The notes under the pieces are model-generated. The model made no database searches, was not told where the DNA came from, and saw only the letters and a list, made by a program, of their open reading frames with translations. 18,492 bases of DNA. Origin: Dehalococcoidia bacterium (GTDB taxonomy: Bacteria; Chloroflexota; Dehalococcoidia; SAR202; UBA11138). The DNA is taken from assembly GCA_012270625.1 (NCBI GenBank), contig JAAXHZ010000143.1:2440-20931 (forward strand). The letters run 5' to 3'. Below are positions 1 to 7,746 of the stretch, in pieces; the stretch's first letter is position 1; each line of letters opens with the position of its first letter. Made by a program: the position numbers and the translations under genes.

Positions 1-1099
1 CCCAGTTTATCGCGGACATGATCCAGAGCGAACTCGTCGAGATGTTGCCCGCGTCGTCCTGGAATATCACGACCTCGATCGCGATCGCGAATATGTTCAG
101 CAGTGAGAGGGCAAACAGCCCCTTCCACGCGAATCCCATTATCTGGTCAACGCGCAGCCTGGGCCAGGTCGCCCGTATCCACAGCAGCACGAACACAACC
201 ACGAACGTCTTGACTATAAACCAAATCTGCCCCGGGATGGGCGAGAAGCCGTTCGTGCCTCCCAGGAACAGGGTCACTATTATCATCGCGTTTATGATCG
301 GGGCCATGAACTCGGCCAGAAACAGCAGCGCGAACTTGATGCCGCTGTATTCCGTGTTGTAGCCGGAGCCCAGCTCAGACTCGGCCTCGATCTGGTCGAA
401 CGGCGTCCTGCTCATCTCCGCCGATGCCGCGGCCGCGAAGATCAGGAAGCCGAGAGGCTGCACGATCAGGAACGGCACCGACTGGCTCTGGACTATGTCG
501 AACATGGCGAGAGACCCAGACAGGATCAGCACGCCCACCACTCCCAGCGCCATGGGCACCTCATAGCTGACCAGCATCGCCACTCCACGCATAGCGCCGA
601 GCATCGCGTACTTGTTCGCCGAACCCCACCCGGCCATGAATATGGCGATGGTGTTGACCGAAGTCACGCCCAGCACGAACAGAATGCCGATGTTCAGCCG
701 CCCGAGGAACGTGTTCTCTCCGAACGGCACGACCGCCACCACGATCAGCGTTGGCACCAGCAGAACGACCGGCGCGAGGAGCATCACCCAGCGGTCCGCC
801 TCGTCCGGAGTCGTGTCTTCCTTTGTGATGAGCTTGACAAGGTCGGCGATGGGCTGGAGCACACCATATGGCCCCCACCGATTGGGACCCAGCCTGTTCT
901 GGAACCTGCCTAGAACACGCCGCTCGAACCACGTATATACCGCAGTGGACATCACCATCGCGTTGATGACGATAAATGCCAGCAGCACCGCTCCAGCGGT
1001 AAATACCACCCAGTCCAGGCTTTCCGGAGCGAAGCCGTCCAGGAAGTCATAGATGCTGTCGAAGCTGATTATCCCATCGAGGAGTGATCCGTCGTTCAC
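1..1099 (-). CDS. nuoH: NADH-quinone oxidoreductase subunit H (NuoH), 3' end cut by window edge
   Basis: Membrane subunit of complex I that joins the quinone-reducing arm to the proton-pumping arm and helps form the quinone cavity. I translated the minus strand from a GTG at 1099, which overlaps the nuoD stop (GTGA, 4 bases shared). It gives 366 residues with no stop before the left edge. Family signatures are clear: ERRVLGRFQNRLGPNRWGP at about residues 59-77, an acidic loop with RTPFDQIEAESELGSGYNTE at 231-250, then YSGIKFALLFLAEF to 264. Several hydrophobic helices are visible (about 31-56, 107-125, 136-156, 175-197, 208-226, 255-280, 292-308, 325-346). NuoH is usually about 325-340 residues, so the protein continues past the normal end with a further segment. 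The last gene of the visible nuo operon; nuoI and others may follow to the left. Identity is secure; only the true C-terminus is unknown. Confidence 0.95.
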   Translation of the reverse strand, partial: MNDGSLLDGIISFDSIYDFLDGFAPESLDWVVFTAGAVLLAFIVINAMVMSTAVYTWFERRVLGRFQNRLGPNRWGPYGVLQPIADLVKLITKEDTTPDEADRWVMLLAPVVLLVPTLIVVAVVPFGENTFLGRLNIGILFVLGVTSVNTIAIFMAGWGSANKYAMLGAMRGVAMLVSYEVPMALGVVGVLILSGSLAMFDIVQSQSVPFLIVQPLGFLIFAAAASAEMSRTPFDQIEAESELGSGYNTEYSGIKFALLFLAEFMAPIINAMIIVTLFLGGTNGFSPIPGQIWFIVKTFVVVFVLLWIRATWPRLRVDQIMGFAWKGLFALSLLNIFAIAIEVVIFQDDAGNISTSSLWIMSAINW

Positions 1100-2199
1100 C
1101 GGTCCACCTCACCAAGGACGATATCGACAGACCCAAACGTCGTTATCAGGTCCCCCATCTTTCCGCCCACGAGCATCTCGCGCAGAGGATTCAGGTTGAT
1201 AAACGATGGCGCCCGCACTTTGCACCTGTACGGCGATATGCCTCCGTCGCTAACCAGGTAGAATCCAAGCTCACCCTTCGGGCCCTCGACGGCGGCGTAG
1301 GCGTCGCCTTCGGGTGCGCGGATGAAGAAGGGAGCTTCTGTACGCACGGACCCCTCCGGGATCTGCTCGATGCACTGCTTGATGATCCGCACGCTCTCGC
1401 GCATCTCCTGGACGCGCACGATGTACCGGTCGAAGTTGTCTCCATCACTGCCGATGGGAATGTCGAACTCAAGCCGATCGTACACCTCATAAGGGTCCGC
1501 TTTTCTCAGGTCCCACTGGACCCCGGCGGCGCGAAGCATAGGGCCGCTTACCGAGTTGTCGATCGCCTGCTGGGCAGATAGCGTCCCCACGCTGCGTGTG
1601 CGCGTTAGCACAATCTCGTTCCCGGTAATCAGGTCTTCCAGCTCGTCAATCGAGGCTGGCAGGTCCTCCACGATCCTGTCGAGGGCAGGCCAGAAGTCAT
1701 CCGGGGCATCTTGGAAGACGCCGCCAGGACGCATGTAGCTCAGTGTAATTCGAGCGCCGCACAGCATCTCGAAGAGGTCCAAGATCCTCTCACGCTCCCT
1801 GAAGCAGTACATCAGGGGCGTTGCGAAAGCTCCCAGGTCGTTCAGGAGGAACCCCGTCGCCATCATGTGGCTGGCTATGCGTTGAAGCTCCGCGCTGATT
1901 ACGCGAATGTACTGGGCCCGCTCGGGAACTTCTATGCCCGCCAGCTTCTCGACCGCTTTAACGTACGCCAGATTGTTGGACATGCTCGCGATGTAGTCCA
2001 TACGGTCTGTGAGCGTGACAATCTGGACGTAAGTGCGCGACTCTGCCAGCTTCTCTGAACCCCTGTGCAGATAGCCGAATACCGGCTCGACGTCCAGCAC
2101 TACCTCACCATCGAACGTGACGCGCAGCCTGAACACCCCGTGCGTGCTTGGGTGCTGAGGCCCCAAGTTTATCGTGACTGGCTCGGTCCTGATGGTCAT
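1096..2199 (-). CDS. nuoD: NADH-quinone oxidoreductase subunit D (NuoD)
   Basis: 49-kDa-type subunit of complex I. With NuoB it forms the quinone-reduction site at the membrane interface on the cytoplasmic side. The 367-residue product opens with the typical NLGPQHPSTHG (about 11-21), has YLHRGSEKLAE near 44-54 and DRMDYIASMSNN near 66-77, and ends with the family hallmark FGSVDIVLGEVDR. The length is normal for a stand-alone NuoD rather than a NuoCD fusion. It starts with ATG, 31 bases after the nuoC stop, with no strong Shine-Dalgarno sequence, so it may depend on coupling. Its stop overlaps the GTG start of nuoH. Nothing is missing and the assignment is firm. Confidence 0.97.
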   Translation of the reverse strand: MTIRTEPVTINLGPQHPSTHGVFRLRVTFDGEVVLDVEPVFGYLHRGSEKLAESRTYVQIVTLTDRMDYIASMSNNLAYVKAVEKLAGIEVPERAQYIRVISAELQRIASHMMATGFLLNDLGAFATPLMYCFRERERILDLFEMLCGARITLSYMRPGGVFQDAPDDFWPALDRIVEDLPASIDELEDLITGNEIVLTRTRSVGTLSAQQAIDNSVSGPMLRAAGVQWDLRKADPYEVYDRLEFDIPIGSDGDNFDRYIVRVQEMRESVRIIKQCIEQIPEGSVRTEAPFFIRAPEGDAYAAVEGPKGELGFYLVSDGGISPYRCKVRAPSFINLNPLREMLVGGKMGDLITTFGSVDIVLGEVDR

Positions 2200-2230
2200 T
2201 GACGTCGCTGGCTATGGCCGGACAGCCGCC

Positions 2231-2674
2231 CTAGCCCAAAAAGTCCTTCCTGAGCGGATGCCCCGGGAAGCCCTCCCACAGCATTACTCGCTTCATGTTC
2301 GGGTGTCCCTCGAAGTGGATGCCCATTAGATCCCAGATTTCTCTTTCCTGCAGGTCCGCGCCCTTCCACACATCATAAACCGAGTGAATAACAGGCTCGT
2401 CCCTGCCATAGACTCTGGACTTGACCACAAGGCTGGCGTTACGTCGCAACGATAGCAGATGGTACACCATCTCGAAGTACTCGACGTAGTCAACCGCGGT
2501 CAATGAGTTCAGAAACGAGAAGTCGAACGCAGGGTCGCTCTTCAGCAGTTTGGCGACAGGTAGAATATGTTCAGGCAGTACCCAGACATCCATCTGCGTA
2601 CTGTCCACAACCGCGCCTGGGATCGACTCATTGATCCGTAGCGCCGCATCCTCCCCAGAGTGTGTCCTGGTCAA
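2231..2674 (-). CDS. nuoC: NADH-quinone oxidoreductase subunit C (NuoC)
   Basis: 30-kDa-type peripheral-arm subunit of complex I that packs against NuoD. The 147-residue protein carries the NuoC signature in its C-terminal third: LQEREIWDLMGIHFEGHPN (about 110-128), followed by the GHPLRKDF tail. The best upstream start is a TTG at 2674, 9 bases after the nuoB stop. An AGGAAG-like ribosome site lies just before that stop, at a somewhat long distance of about 12 bases. The first in-frame ATG would be near residue 28 and would remove part of the N-terminal fold, so the TTG is preferred. C and D are separate genes here, unlike the fused NuoCD of enterobacteria. Confident of identity, less so of the exact start. 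Confidence 0.94.
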   Translation of the reverse strand: MTRTHSGEDAALRINESIPGAVVDSTQMDVWVLPEHILPVAKLLKSDPAFDFSFLNSLTAVDYVEYFEMVYHLLSLRRNASLVVKSRVYGRDEPVIHSVYDVWKGADLQEREIWDLMGIHFEGHPNMKRVMLWEGFPGHPLRKDFLG

Positions 2675-2683
2675 TTTGTGGAC

Positions 2684-3292
2684 TTACTTCCTTCTCTGCT
2701 GAATGGAGTAGCGCTTGATCTTCTCGTGCAGCTGCATGATCCCATACAGAAGAGCGTCGGGTCGGGGTGGACAGCCGGGCACATAGACATCAACCGGAAT
2801 AATGTGGTTGACTCCCGGCACCACGCTGTAGGAGCCGTAGTATGGCCCGCCACTCGTAGCGCAAACTCCCATGGAGATCACCCACTTAGGCTCAGCCATC
2901 TGCTGATAGACACGCTCGATCGCCGGCGCCATCTTCCAAGTTACGGTGCCCGCAATGATAATCAGGTCCGCCTGCCTCGGTGACGGTCTGAACACCTCCA
3001 TGCCAAACCTGGAAATGTCGAACCTTGACATCGCGCTCGCCATCATCTCGAACGCGCAGCAGGCCAAACCGAACGACAACGGCCACACGGCAGACTTGCG
3101 CCCCCAGTTTATTAGCGCGTCAACGGACGTGACGGCTATATTGCGATCGAACTCCTCTGGGACTTCGATCAAAGGCTCAGCAAGCGCCTCCGTATGAGTC
3201 GCCTTGAGATGGTTTACGTAGTCGCCCTCTTCCCTGTCGAGGTCCCAAGTGGACTGGTGCAAAAGAAGGCGGGCTGTTGGATCCTGCGTCAT
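2684..3292 (-). CDS. nuoB: NADH-quinone oxidoreductase subunit B (NuoB), [4Fe-4S] cluster N2 subunit
   Basis: Complex I subunit that holds iron-sulfur cluster N2, the last electron carrier before quinone. The 202-residue product shows the adjacent cysteine pair in [11 protein letters not shown] (C78, C79), C144 in [12 protein letters not shown] and C174 in [14 protein letters not shown], the four ligands expected for N2. [16 protein letters not shown] (about 95-110) is also characteristic. The N-terminus of about 50 residues before the conserved core is longer than in many NuoB proteins and is acidic. The ATG start lies 3 bases after the nuoA stop, so A and B are probably translationally coupled. 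No key residue is missing. Confidence 0.97.
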   Translation of the reverse strand: MTQDPTARLLLHQSTWDLDREEGDYVNHLKATHTEALAEPLIEVPEEFDRNIAVTSVDALINWGRKSAVWPLSFGLACCAFEMMASAMSRFDISRFGMEVFRPSPRQADLIIIAGTVTWKMAPAIERVYQQMAEPKWVISMGVCATSGGPYYGSYSVVPGVNHIIPVDVYVPGCPPRPDALLYGIMQLHEKIKRYSIQQRRK

Positions 3293-3295
3293 GCC

Positions 3296-3691
3296 TCAGC
3301 TCCACTCCAGCGATCCCTTGCGCCAGGCGTAGAGCCACCCGACCACAAGGATCGCAACGAACACCAGCATCTCCAGAAGTACAAAAGCGCCGAACTGGGC
3401 CGAAAGCAGCCCGAAGCTGGCGGCCCATGGGAATAGAAACACGACTTCGACATCGAAGACGACAAAAATCAGCGCAAAGGAGTAGAATCTAAAATTGAAC
3501 TGGCTCCATCTACCGGAGAGCGTCTCGAATCCACACTCGTAGATCGCCTTCTTCACGGGGTCGGGAGCGTATGGCCTGATCTTGAGCACGGTCAGCGCCC
3601 AGCTGGCTATCAGCATCCCGAGCGGCACTGCCGTAGCTACCGCGATGAAGATGGCAATCAGGGCGTACTGCCGGAAATACTCATCAAGCAT
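3296..3691 (-). CDS. nuoA: NADH-quinone oxidoreductase subunit A (NuoA)
   Basis: Small membrane subunit of complex I near the quinone channel. The 131-residue protein has three hydrophobic helices (about 8-37, 70-90 and 98-121) and the conserved loop YECGFETLSGRWSQFNFRFY (about 51-70), whose cysteine is the family landmark. FDVEVVFLFPWA (about 79-90) contains the conserved acidic residues of helix 2. It is the first gene of the nuo operon and starts at an ATG about 90 bases downstream of the most likely promoter. It diverges from the prenyl synthase gene on the other strand. The gene order A-B-C-D-H without E/F/G is typical of operons that lack, or place elsewhere, the NADH-input module. Confidence 0.96.
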   Translation of the reverse strand: MLDEYFRQYALIAIFIAVATAVPLGMLIASWALTVLKIRPYAPDPVKKAIYECGFETLSGRWSQFNFRFYSFALIFVVFDVEVVFLFPWAASFGLLSAQFGAFVLLEMLVFVAILVVGWLYAWRKGSLEWS

Positions 3692-3789
3692 GTCGTTGTG
3701 GACGACTCCCTGAGCTAAGGCGGGGATGACTGCGCGAACGAGGTAGAGAGGCTAAAAATCCGTCCGGGCCAAGTTCTGAGTTCGGGCGA

Positions 3790-3819
3790 AATATAGCACA
3801 CGCACCTTGAAACCTGCAA
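3790..3819 (-). promoter_or_regulatory. Candidate sigma-70-type promoter for the nuo operon
   Basis: On the minus strand, TTGCAG (plus positions 3814-3819) and TATATT (3790-3795) are separated by 18 bases. The -10 box matches the consensus at five of six positions, the -35 box at only three. Transcription would start near 3783, leaving a leader of about 90 bases before nuoA. Placement between divergent genes supports a promoter here, but it is predicted by eye only. Confidence 0.4.
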
Positions 3820-3836
3820 GTGAAAAGTCTTACAAA
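3806..3836 (+). promoter_or_regulatory. Candidate weak promoter with CTTG/CAAG dyad for the prenyl synthase gene
   Basis: TTGAAA (3807-3812) and TACAAA (3831-3836) are spaced by 18 bases on the plus strand. An inverted repeat, CTTG-7 bases-CAAG (3806-3820), overlaps both this -35 box and the candidate nuo -35 box on the other strand, so one regulator could act on both divergent promoters. The -10 box is poor (four of six). If real, translation from 3842 would be almost leaderless. Weak evidence. Confidence 0.25.
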
Positions 3837-3841
3837 CAGAG

Positions 3842-4930
3842 TTGCAGCGAGACCGTGAGCGAGCTTTGAATACCGCACCGACATCCCCCGACAGCGCCCA
3901 GCGCGTGCCGCTGCCTCCCATGATAGACCGTTACGGGGAGTCCATTCAGAGCGCGCTGCGATCCGGGCTGTCGCAGCGCCACTCGTTCGTGTACGACATG
4001 CTCAGGTACTACATGGGCTGGGCAGACGAGACTGGCGCCCCGATAGCGGCGACCACTGGAAAGGCCGTCAGACCATCCCTCTGCCTGTTCGGGTGCGAAG
4101 CAGTGGGCGGCGCTGTCTCCCAGGCTATCCCGGCGGCGGCGGCGCTGGAGTTCATCCACAACTTCTCGCTCGTGCACGACGATATCCAGGACGAAGACGA
4201 GACGCGCCACGGTCGCAAAACGATCTGGGCCGTGTGGGGAAAGTCAAAGGCATTGGTAGCCGGCAACGTACTCCGAGTCGTAGCCGACTCCGCCCTCCAC
4301 GGGCTGATCTCAGCGGGATTGGACACAAGTCGCGCCGTGACGGCTGCCCAGCTACTGACAGAATCCTACCTGGAGATGATAGAGGGCCAATACATGGACA
4401 TCTCGTTCGAAGGCCGACACGACATCGGCATGGAAGACTATCTCCGGATGATCTCTCGCAAGACTGGCGCCCTGCTCAGGTGCTCGCTGAACCTCGGTGC
4501 GGCAGTCGGCACCAAAGATGCCAGGACCGTAGCCGCGTTCAGGGAGTGCGGAAGGGCGCTCGGGTACGTGTTCCAGATCCGCGACGACGTCCTGGGCGTC
4601 TGGGGACAGGAGGACGTCACCGGCAAGCCCGTTGGCGCCGACATCAGGCGCAAGAAAAACTCTTACCCCGTGGTTTACACGATGGAGAACTCCGGAGATG
4701 CCAATGGCAAGCGACTATCTGGCATCTACGAAAAGGACGAGCTGGACGAGACAGACGTCGCATCGGTCCTAAAGATCATGGACCAGGTCGGAGTCCGCGA
4801 TCAGGCTGGCGCGGAAGTAAGCGCGTGGGCGGACATTGCGATGCAGGCGCTGGCCCCGATCGAGATGTCGCCATCGGCCCGACAGGAGATCGAAGAGTTT
4901 ACCCACTTCCTCATGGTCAGGGATAGATAG
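3842..4930 (+). CDS. Trans-isoprenyl diphosphate synthase (polyprenyl synthetase family)
   Basis: Condenses isopentenyl diphosphate with an allylic diphosphate in the cytoplasm to make a longer prenyl diphosphate. Visible motifs, numbered from the TTG at 3842: GKAVRP (73-78, isopentenyl diphosphate binding), the first aspartate-rich motif LVHDDIQDED (110-119), GQYMDISFEG (182-191) and the second motif FQIRDDVLG (244-252) followed by TGKPVGADI and KKNSYPVVY. The second motif has DDxxG instead of DDxxD, as seen in several geranylgeranyl/farnesyl-type enzymes. AGNVL stands where AGDxL is usual. Product length cannot be read safely. The start is uncertain: TTG 3842, TTG 3866 and ATG 3920 are in frame and none has a good ribosome site; the first conserved residues lie after 3920. 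The nearby squalene/phytoene synthase at 6803 is a likely user of the product. Confidence 0.9.
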   Translation: MQRDRERALNTAPTSPDSAQRVPLPPMIDRYGESIQSALRSGLSQRHSFVYDMLRYYMGWADETGAPIAATTGKAVRPSLCLFGCEAVGGAVSQAIPAAAALEFIHNFSLVHDDIQDEDETRHGRKTIWAVWGKSKALVAGNVLRVVADSALHGLISAGLDTSRAVTAAQLLTESYLEMIEGQYMDISFEGRHDIGMEDYLRMISRKTGALLRCSLNLGAAVGTKDARTVAAFRECGRALGYVFQIRDDVLGVWGQEDVTGKPVGADIRRKKNSYPVVYTMENSGDANGKRLSGIYEKDELDETDVASVLKIMDQVGVRDQAGAEVSAWADIAMQALAPIEMSPSARQEIEEFTHFLMVRDR

Positions 4931-4959
4931 CGGCCTGCCAACCCCAAGGGTGCAGTCAC

Positions 4960-5406
4960 TCAACGCAGATAATCCGCCAGAAAGTCACCCCGCATCCGGC
5001 ACGTGACCAACTCACTATCGTCCAGTGCCTCGTACAACGGAACGTCCGTAGTGACAAGTACATCGGTGCTGGCTGACAAGTACGCTGAGACTAGATACAC
5101 ATCTTCCCTCGGCAATCGGGTCAGCAGTCCCTTGGGAATGGCTCTCGTGTCCTCTGCCTGGACCCTAAGCGCCCTGTCACTGTCGTCATACAGGCTGCGG
5201 AACACTTTGCTGATTACTCTGCGACGTGGGTCCGAGAACCTCATCAGACGATTGGCTTTGCTAGTCCAGCGGGGTTCATTGGGGACTATCAAACTATCGG
5301 CAGACCGCTCGAATGTGCGCAGGAACTGCACCGTCTCTCGTTGCCTCCACTCACCGTTCTCACCCCAAAGATCGTGGAATATCCACTCGTTGAGGAGGAT
5401 TTTCAT
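4960..5406 (-). CDS. Small PIN-like protein paired with AAA ATPase
   Basis: A 148-residue protein that I do not recognise as a named family. The C-terminal half reads like a PIN-type nuclease: an acidic pair (E101, D102), an alternating helix YLVSAYLSASTDV, then LVTTD (D121) and PLYEALDD, the pattern expected around the later active-site acids. The N-terminal strand MKILLNEWIFHDL is where PIN domains usually carry their first aspartate; here that position appears to be N6, with E7 or D12 nearby. The middle is basic (RRRVISKVFR near 61-70). The ATG at 5406 lies 9 bases after the stop of the ATPase gene; a TTG at 5415 would add three residues. The two genes form an operon, so a role as the effector or partner of the ATPase is likely. 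The PIN assignment is tentative and needs structure-based comparison. Confidence 0.7.
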   Translation of the reverse strand: MKILLNEWIFHDLWGENGEWRQRETVQFLRTFERSADSLIVPNEPRWTSKANRLMRFSDPRRRVISKVFRSLYDDSDRALRVQAEDTRAIPKGLLTRLPREDVYLVSAYLSASTDVLVTTDVPLYEALDDSELVTCRMRGDFLADYLR

Positions 5407-5415
5407 AGGCCCCAA

Positions 5416-6666
5416 TCAGCGTGATTCGGAGCTATGACCAAAGAGCACGGCCATATCCTCTAGTTCAGCGGATATGAATGAGCTAAGACCGCCTTGGATC
5501 TGCCCATCCGGAGTTGCCTCCTGCTTCGTGAACTTGCTCTCTCCGTCCACTTTCTCAGCGAAGATAAAAGAGACGTCGTCCACGTCTATCTTTCCCGCCG
5601 CGATCTGGGCCAACAGCGATAGCACGAAAGTCTCGCTGTGGGTGGATACGATAATCCGCTTGTCCTGATTGGATGTGATGTTCACCATGGCGTGCACGAG
5701 CTTTCTGACCATCGAGGGGTGGAGGTGTATCTCCGGTTCCTCAATGGCGATTACTTTGGTCTTGGAGTACAGGCAGATGGTGAGCATGTATGCGAGTTGG
5801 TTTATGCCAAATCCTTCGTTGACCATAGATACTGCCGTGTCGCCGTTTCTGGGCACGGAGTCTAGGTTGAATATCGAAGTACCTACCTGCATACGAACTC
5901 CAAGCTGACGATCGGCGACCGACTCCAGCAAATGGCTTACGGAGTATTCGAGATACCGGTCGGTAGCTAGTAGCGACGCCACTTCATCGTCCGTAGCTAG
6001 AGAGGACGTCACCTTCGATACGCTGTACACCGGGGTTGCGAATCCGCGCCTGAGAGGGACAAATCCCACATTACGTGCTAGTTCCATGGGTGAATTCGCG
6101 TTCGTAATGTTGTGGGATACAACTGAGGGATCAATGCCGTAATCGTCCTGTTCAAGCCCTACACTGATTCCATTCCAATTCAGGTAAGTAGGCGGTTCAG
6201 AGTAGCGGGCAAGTTCATCCGATGTGGCCAAATGTAGCCTGACGGACGTCTGCTGATCTCCGCGATATGGAAATGGGATTTCAAGGCTCATATAGGCTGG
6301 TTGAAACCTCATGTTTGGACCTACAAAGTCTACATATACCTGTCCGCCAAAGTCCGCAATTGATAGCCTTACCATAGACACCCGGTCTTCACCCAGCACA
6401 GTCAGGGAAATCGACACCGGTATTTCGCCAACATGATTTCGCACAACCTCCCTCAAGCCCCCGAGGCTGATAGTGGGATACGAAAACAGACTCGGAACGT
6501 TCTGGGCCGGATTGGTGAAAAAATTTCTGAGAGTGAGCAGCCCGTAGATCAGAGACGACTTGCCTGAGCCGTTTGGCCCGTAGATAACGGTCATAGGCGC
6601 AATCTCAACCGTGGCGTCGCGGATCGAGCGGAAGTTCTCCATGTGGAGCATGTACGTGTCCGCCAT
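5416..6666 (-). CDS. AAA/ABC-like ATPase (AAA_21/OLD-type head)
   Basis: A 416-residue ATPase of the SMC/RecF/ABC-like group. MLHMENFRSIRD (6-17) is the typical opening of RecF/OLD-like proteins. Walker A is YGPNGSGKSS (29-38), the signature-like segment is MVNEGFGINQLAYM, Walker B is KVIAIEEPEIHLHP (about 304-317, tandem acidic residues 309-310), and the switch histidine is in IIVSTHSETF (H343). There is no long coiled coil and no evident TOPRIM domain after the head, so it is shorter than OLD nucleases. The start is the ATG at 6666, with a strong GGAGG 8 bases upstream; an in-frame TTG at 6738 has no ribosome site. It is co-transcribed with the PIN-like gene and points against its isoprenoid neighbours. 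Base composition looks less GC-rich than the flanks (not counted). Such ATPase plus small-nuclease pairs often act in anti-phage or toxin-like modules; that role is inferred here. Confidence 0.85.
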   Translation of the reverse strand: MADTYMLHMENFRSIRDATVEIAPMTVIYGPNGSGKSSLIYGLLTLRNFFTNPAQNVPSLFSYPTISLGGLREVVRNHVGEIPVSISLTVLGEDRVSMVRLSIADFGGQVYVDFVGPNMRFQPAYMSLEIPFPYRGDQQTSVRLHLATSDELARYSEPPTYLNWNGISVGLEQDDYGIDPSVVSHNITNANSPMELARNVGFVPLRRGFATPVYSVSKVTSSLATDDEVASLLATDRYLEYSVSHLLESVADRQLGVRMQVGTSIFNLDSVPRNGDTAVSMVNEGFGINQLAYMLTICLYSKTKVIAIEEPEIHLHPSMVRKLVHAMVNITSNQDKRIIVSTHSETFVLSLLAQIAAGKIDVDDVSFIFAEKVDGESKFTKQEATPDGQIQGGLSSFISAELEDMAVLFGHSSESR

Positions 6667-6683
6667 CTGTCTGCCTCCATATC
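6656..6683 (-). promoter_or_regulatory. Ribosome binding site that fixes the ATPase start
   Basis: On the minus strand the sequence just upstream of the ATG at 6666 is TGGAGG followed by an 8-base spacer. This is the clearest Shine-Dalgarno match on this part of the window and decides for the 416-residue form over the 24-residue longer TTG form. Confidence 0.7.
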
Positions 6684-6802
6684 GATCCTCGTTGTGCGCC
6701 ACCGACACCAAGTAACTCAATCTGAGTCTATCAGACAACCTCTAGGCGAATCCTGTTAAGATGCTCAGTGACGAAAACTCGGTGAGGCGTTGCTAAAGAC
6801 CA

Positions 6803-7741
6803 GTGTTTTCACCCTCCACGCACACAGCGGCCGCCGAACTCGACAGGGCCTACGACCACTGTCAGCAGGTAGCGAAAGAGCGCGCCAAGAATTTCTACTA
6901 TGCCTTTCGCACGCTCCCGCTCCGTAAGCGTCGCGCCATCTACGCGGCATACGCTATCTGCCGACTTTGGGACGACATCGCAGACGACGATGCGCCACTT
7001 GCCGAAAAGCGCCGCATGTTCGCCGACACACGACGCACGCTGACCGAGACCCTATCACGCCAATCCGACCAGCCGAGCGGCGATTGTTGGCTGCGCCTGC
7101 CGCCTGAATTCATTGCTCTGTCAGATGCGACCAGCGCTTTTGGTATCCCTGTAAGATACTTCAACGAGATACTGGAAGGCGTCGAGTCAGACCTCGTAAA
7201 GGCCAGATTTTCCGATTTCGCTGAGCTTCGCAGCTACTGTTACAAGGTCGCCTCGGTCGTCGGACTGATCTGCATCGAGGTCTTCGGATATGACGACCCC
7301 AGCGCTGAAGGCTACGCGGTTGACATGGGCATCGCTTTGCAATTGACGAACATACTCCGCGACCTCAATGAAGACGCCGAACGCGACCGCATATACATAC
7401 CCCAGGACGAGATGGCAGAGTTCGGTTACACAGAAGAAGACTTGAAGAATCAGGTCGTCAACGAACCGTTCAGATCTCTAATGAAGTACCAGGTAGAACG
7501 CGCCAGGTCGTATTACGAGCGTTCCAGACCTCTGTTCGGCATGGTCGAGCTGGAGTCCCGGACCTGTCTGCGCGTTCTGCACGAAGCATACTCCGCCATC
7601 CTCGACAGGATCGAACAGTCTGGGTTCGACGTCTTCTCACAGCGGATCGGACTGAGCGCCAGCGAGAAGCTGCTGATTACCGCGCGGCTGTGGATCAGCA
7701 GCGCCGCGCTGGGCATTCCGGTAGTCAGGCGGCTGCTGTAG
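6803..7741 (+). CDS. Squalene/phytoene synthase family protein
   Basis: Head-to-head condensing enzyme that joins two prenyl diphosphates, giving squalene-type or phytoene-type products for hopanoids or carotenoids. The 312-residue protein has the family motifs: KNFYYAFRTLP (30-40), ICRLWDDIADDD (52-63, first aspartate motif), a region near 140-160 with SYCYKVASVVG, and QLTNILRDLNEDAERDRIYIP (about 180-200, second aspartate motif D187/D191). Length is normal for bacterial HpnC/HpnD/CrtB proteins; these cannot be told apart by eye. The start is a GTG at 6803; an in-frame stop at 6794 excludes anything longer, and the ribosome site is weak. The stop is only 5 bases before the next gene, so it may be the first gene of the following operon. 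The prenyl synthase 1.9 kb upstream on the same strand is a plausible partner. Confidence 0.92.
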   Translation: MFSPSTHTAAAELDRAYDHCQQVAKERAKNFYYAFRTLPLRKRRAIYAAYAICRLWDDIADDDAPLAEKRRMFADTRRTLTETLSRQSDQPSGDCWLRLPPEFIALSDATSAFGIPVRYFNEILEGVESDLVKARFSDFAELRSYCYKVASVVGLICIEVFGYDDPSAEGYAVDMGIALQLTNILRDLNEDAERDRIYIPQDEMAEFGYTEEDLKNQVVNEPFRSLMKYQVERARSYYERSRPLFGMVELESRTCLRVLHEAYSAILDRIEQSGFDVFSQRIGLSASEKLLITARLWISSAALGIPVVRRLL

Positions 7742-7746
7742 CGGAC

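Noticed and set aside
4093..4926. A 277-residue plus-strand open frame inside the prenyl synthase gene
   Set aside because: It is the +1 frame of the prenyl synthase, rich in Arg and Gly, without motifs; the other frame carries all catalytic motifs.
7690..7746. N-terminal extension of the dehydrogenase from 7690
   Set aside because: It overlaps the end of the squalene/phytoene synthase and adds non-family residues. ATG 7747 gives a normal first strand (MHALILAPFD).
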